Positions 61,048-64,000 of a DNA stretch of 64,000 nt are shown piece by piece. Source of the stretch: Aquimixticola soesokkakensis (lineage in GTDB: Bacteria > Pseudomonadota > Alphaproteobacteria > Rhodobacterales > Rhodobacteraceae); assembly GCF_900172375.1 (NCBI RefSeq), contig NZ_FWFS01000009.1:124001-188000 (forward strand), written 5' to 3'. Made by a program: the position numbers and the translations under genes. The notes under the pieces are model-generated. The model was not told the DNA's origin. It saw only the letters and a program-made list of their open reading frames with translations, and made no database searches. The stretch's first letter is position 1. Every line of letters begins with the position of its first letter.

Positions 61048-62805
61048 ATGCCGGTTCTGTCGCGCCGCGTTGCGGTTGTTTTGATCTTTGCGGCGCTGCT
61101 GGCGGTGTTTACGGTCGGGGTGTGGCAGCTGTCCTATCGCTCGACGCTGGATCAGGCCGCGGCGCGCGGGCGGGCCAGCATGACCCTGGCGGCGGACCGT
61201 CTGACCGGCGCGTTGAAACGCTACCGCGAGATTGCGGTCATCCTGTCGGATCATCCCAGTTTGCACAGCCTTGTGGTTCAGGCGCGTCCCGATGCGGTGG
61301 CGCGCGCAGGGGCGCATGATCTTTTGGTAAAAATGGCCGATAAGACCGGCACCCAATCCATCACCGTTGTCGGGCGCGACGGCGTGATGCGCGCCAGTTC
61401 CAGCGGTCTGCCGCTGCCTGCGGGGGTGGCCCCTGCGGTGACGCGGGCGCTTGAGGGGGCCTTGGGGGCGGCGCATTTCGTGGATGAGGCGGGGCAGCGG
61501 CGCTATGTCCATGCCGCGCCGATCTTTGACGGGGCGGGGCCTGCGGTGGGGGCGATTGTTGTATCCACCGATGTGGCAGGAATCGAATGGGGCTGGCCGG
61601 TGACCCCCTCGGCGGTGTTTTTCACCGATGACAGCGGCGTGGTCTTTGTCACCAATCTGACCGAGCTGGTGTTGGCGGGCAGTGCGCAGCGCCCCTTTCC
61701 GCTGGTCGCGCAGACCCGGGTCGGGGCGCATCTGGTCTGGCGGCTCGATGGCGGCCCCTACATCCCCGATCGCGCGCTCTATCTGACGCAGGAGATGCCG
61801 GTGGTCGGGTTTACGGGGGCGCTTTTGCTGGATGTGGCGCCCGTGCGGGCGCTGGCGTGGCGCACGGCGGGGATGGCGGCGGCGCTTTGCCTTGCGTTCG
61901 GGGCGCTGCTGTTTCTGGCGACCGAGCGCAGGCGTGCGCTGGCGATGGCCAACCGCAAGCTGGAAGCGCGGGTGCAGGCGCGCACCAGCGAGCTGCGCCG
62001 CGCCATTGCGGAGCTGACGCGCGAGGTGGGCGAGCGGACCCGCGCCGAGGCGCAGTTGACGCGTGCGCAGGCCGATCTGGTGCAGGCGGGCAAGCTGTCG
62101 GCCTTGGGGCAGATGTCGGCGGGCATCAGCCATGAATTGAACCAGCCTTTGATGGCGATCCGCTCGTTTGCCGAAAACGCGGCGCTGTTTGTCGAGCGCG
62201 ACCAGCCCGACAAAGCGGCGCAGAACCTGCTGCGGATTTCGGAGCTGGCGCGCCGGATGGGGCGCATTATCAAGAACTTGCGGGCCTTTGCGCGCCAGGA
62301 ACCCGAAGCGCTGACAGATGTGGAATTGCGCGGGGTGGTCGAGGCGGCTCTGGAGATGGCCAATAGCAAGATCGCGGCGGCGCAGGTGCAGGTCGACTTT
62401 GCGCAGGGGCCGAAAATCTGGGCGCGCGGGGGCGAGGTGCGCCTGCAACAGGTGGTGCTGAACCTGATGTCCAATGCCGTCGATGCGATGGTCGGACAGG
62501 CGCACCGCGTGCTCACGATCACGCTGGATGGGGCGCAGCAGTCCGGCATGGTACGTTTGAGCATCGCGGATACGGGTAGCGGCATCAGCGATCCCGACCG
62601 GATTTTCGACCCGTTCTACACCACCAAAGAGGTAGGGGCCGCCGAGGGGATGGGGCTGGGCCTGTCGATCAGCTACGGGTTGGTGCAGGGCTTTGGCGGT
62701 CAAATCCGCGGGCGCAACAAGGCGCAGGGCGGTGCGCAGTTTGATATTGATCTTCAACCCGCGCGGGCCTTTGTGCCCGTTGCGGCGCTACAAAAGGGCG
62801 CGTGA
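61048..62805 (+). CDS. dctB: C4-dicarboxylate sensor histidine kinase DctB
   Basis: A 585-residue membrane sensor. Helix 1 (residues 7-27) and helix 2 (about 268-292) bracket a periplasmic double-PAS domain of the DctB type (RGRASMTLAADRLTGAL, QSITVVGRDGVMRAS). A coiled coil follows, then the dimerisation domain with phospho-acceptor His362 (SAGISHELNQPL), and an ATPase domain with NLMSNAVDAM, DTGSGI and GMGLGLSI. It senses succinate, fumarate or malate. AAGGAGG precedes the ATG at 61048; a longer frame upstream is antisense to the P450. Its TGA directly abuts the dctD ATG. Confidence 0.93.
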   Translation: MPVLSRRVAVVLIFAALLAVFTVGVWQLSYRSTLDQAAARGRASMTLAADRLTGALKRYREIAVILSDHPSLHSLVVQARPDAVARAGAHDLLVKMADKTGTQSITVVGRDGVMRASSSGLPLPAGVAPAVTRALEGALGAAHFVDEAGQRRYVHAAPIFDGAGPAVGAIVVSTDVAGIEWGWPVTPSAVFFTDDSGVVFVTNLTELVLAGSAQRPFPLVAQTRVGAHLVWRLDGGPYIPDRALYLTQEMPVVGFTGALLLDVAPVRALAWRTAGMAAALCLAFGALLFLATERRRALAMANRKLEARVQARTSELRRAIAELTREVGERTRAEAQLTRAQADLVQAGKLSALGQMSAGISHELNQPLMAIRSFAENAALFVERDQPDKAAQNLLRISELARRMGRIIKNLRAFARQEPEALTDVELRGVVEAALEMANSKIAAAQVQVDFAQGPKIWARGGEVRLQQVVLNLMSNAVDAMVGQAHRVLTITLDGAQQSGMVRLSIADTGSGISDPDRIFDPFYTTKEVGAAEGMGLGLSISYGLVQGFGGQIRGRNKAQGGAQFDIDLQPARAFVPVAALQKGA

Positions 62806-64000
62806 ATGGAAAGCACTCGGCAGGTTTTGCTGGTCGATGACGATGCCCATGTGCGCGAGGCGCTGGGGCAGACGCTGGAACTGGCCGATTTGGTTCCGGT
62901 GCTCGCGGGCAGCTACATCGCGGCCAAGGATCACGTGTCCAAAGCCTTTGCCGGCGTCATCGTGAGCGATGTGCGGATGCCGGGCAAGGACGGTTTTCAG
63001 TTGCTGGAATATGTGATGGGAATCGACAGGGAATTGCCGGTGATCCTGCTGACCGGCGAGGGCGATATCCCGATGGCGGTGCGGGGCATTGCGGCGGGCG
63101 CGTTTGATTTTCTCGAAAAACCCTGCGCGCCGCAGGATCTGTTGGCGACGGTGGAAAAGGCGCTGAAAACCCGCGCTCTGGTGCTGGAAAACCGTCGTCT
63201 CACCCGCGCGGTCGAAGCCGGAGATGCGGCGGCACGCCTGTTGCGCGGCGTCTCGGCGGCGGCGCAGGCGATGCGCTTTGAGGCCCGGGCAGTGGCGCGC
63301 ACGGCGGCGGATGTGCTGGTCACCGGCGAGGCAGGGGCCGGCACGGCCAAAATGGCCGAAGTGGTGCATTTGCTCGGGGCCGGATCGAACGCGCCCTTTC
63401 TCAAACTGCCCGCGATGGGCCAGAGTGCCGAAAGCCTTGCGCAGGCCTTCGAGCGGGCCGAGGACGGGTCGGTGTTTCTCGACGAGGTCGCCCATCTCAG
63501 CCCGAATGCGCAGTTTGCCCTGCTGGAATTGCTCGAAACCCACGCGCGCCCGCGGGTGATCGCGGGCACCTATGCCGATCTGGCGCGCGAGGTCAGCGAG
63601 GGGCGCTATTCGGCGGATCTTTACTACCGTTTGCAGGCGGCAAAGGTCAATATTCCGGCCCTGCGCGACCGGCGCGAAGACATTCCGGTGCTCTTTGCGC
63701 ATTATGTGGATATTGCCTGCGAGCAGTCGGATTTACCGGTGCCCCAGATCACCCCCGATGTCATCGCGCGGCTGATGGCGCAGGATTGGCCGGGCAATGC
63801 GCGCTCGCTGATGAATGCGGCGATGCGCTTTGCCATGGGGTTGTCGGAGGGCGAGGATGCGCGCGCCGAACTGGGCCTGTCGGAACAATTGGCACAGGTC
63901 GAGCGGTCGCTGTTGATCGCTGCGCTGCAACGCCACGGCGGCAATGCCACCGAGGCTGCCAAGGGGCTAAAGTTGCCGCGCAAGACATTTTACGACAAAT
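62806..64000 (+). CDS. dctD: DctD-type response regulator, partial, with degenerate AAA+ domain
   Basis: The first 398 residues are present and the gene runs off the window. The receiver (1-120) is normal: VDDDAH, Asp55 in IVSDVRMPGKDG, Lys105 in FLEKPC. The AAA+ domain (about 140-370) is shortened. Walker A reads GEAGAGTAK, so the GK lysine is Thr180. Walker B DE (226-227) is kept in VFLDEVAHL. The whole GAFTGA sigma-54-contact region is missing between LPAMGQSAESL and ERAEDGSVFLDE. A Fis-like helix-turn-helix begins at the edge (QRHGGNATEAAKGLKLPRKTFY, in pieces). It is therefore unlikely to activate sigma-54 polymerase in the standard way. It directly follows dctB. Confidence 0.9.
   Translation, partial: MESTRQVLLVDDDAHVREALGQTLELADLVPVLAGSYIAAKDHVSKAFAGVIVSDVRMPGKDGFQLLEYVMGIDRELPVILLTGEGDIPMAVRGIAAGAFDFLEKPCAPQDLLATVEKALKTRALVLENRRLTRAVEAGDAAARLLRGVSAAAQAMRFEARAVARTAADVLVTGEAGAGTAKMAEVVHLLGAGSNAPFLKLPAMGQSAESLAQAFERAEDGSVFLDEVAHLSPNAQFALLELLETHARPRVIAGTYADLAREVSEGRYSADLYYRLQAAKVNIPALRDRREDIPVLFAHYVDIACEQSDLPVPQITPDVIARLMAQDWPGNARSLMNAAMRFAMGLSEGEDARAELGLSEQLAQVERSLLIAALQRHGGNATEAAKGLKLPRKTFYDK

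Overview
The window looks like chromosomal DNA of an alphaproteobacterium, most likely of the order Rhodobacterales. It is GC-rich with dense genes and strong third-position G/C bias, which creates long antisense shadow frames. Lineage-typical blocks are present: clpP-clpX, then NDUFA12-mlaD-DUF2155-aat-accC-accB, and DUF2849-cysI-cysH-DUF934. The infC gene carries an N-terminal extension that starts at a non-canonical codon. I found no tRNA, rRNA, CRISPR array, transposase or phage gene.

Layout. Bases 1-5,700 hold a FepA-like TonB-dependent receptor, a cytochrome b561, a transglutaminase-like protein and an MFS transporter. Bases 5,875-26,960 are an accessory catabolic region: two RutA-like flavin monooxygenases, two RutF-like flavin reductases, two amidase-signature hydrolases, an isochorismatase-family hydrolase, a carbamoylase-like nitrilase, an aldehyde dehydrogenase, a RibB-like protein that has lost its catalytic motif, a Tat-exported binding protein with a spermidine/putrescine-type ABC importer, two more MFS transporters, and GntR, LysR and Crp/Fnr regulators. 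Bases 27,370-34,670 are housekeeping (ClpXP, NDUFA12, MlaD, Aat, AccBC). Bases 34,760-41,970 hold rutR, a RutR box, a beta-ureidopropionase-like hydrolase, dihydropyrimidinase and an ABC importer. Bases 42,020-54,730 are mixed: a FemAB-like transferase, an ScfR-like regulator, a lone receiver plus a symporter-kinase fusion, a FliM-like protein, a degenerate FadJ, IF-3, an alanine-rich lipoprotein, and non-coding tracts with tandem repeats and a probable FNR-controlled small RNA. Bases 54,900-64,000 hold ferredoxin-NADP reductase, the assimilatory sulfate reduction operon, an Lrp regulator, a P450, and dctB with a truncated, atypical dctD.

How the parts may fit. RutA-family enzymes use reduced flavin and oxygen to break amide C-N bonds in cyclic ureides, and RutF-type proteins supply the reduced flavin. 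Hydrolases of the amidase, isochorismatase and carbamoylase families would then remove ammonia and carbamate, and the aldehyde dehydrogenase would oxidise the resulting aldehyde. The 5.9-26 kb region therefore reads as an oxidative ring-opening pathway for an unidentified uracil-like or imide-like nitrogen heterocycle, with its own importer. It lies about 9 kb from a separate reductive-type pyrimidine module under RutR control. The substrate is not evident from the sequence. The main candidates for undescribed biology are this dual-RutA region with its degenerate RibB, the FNR-box small RNA near 52.8 kb, and the DctD variant lacking GAFTGA and the Walker A lysine.
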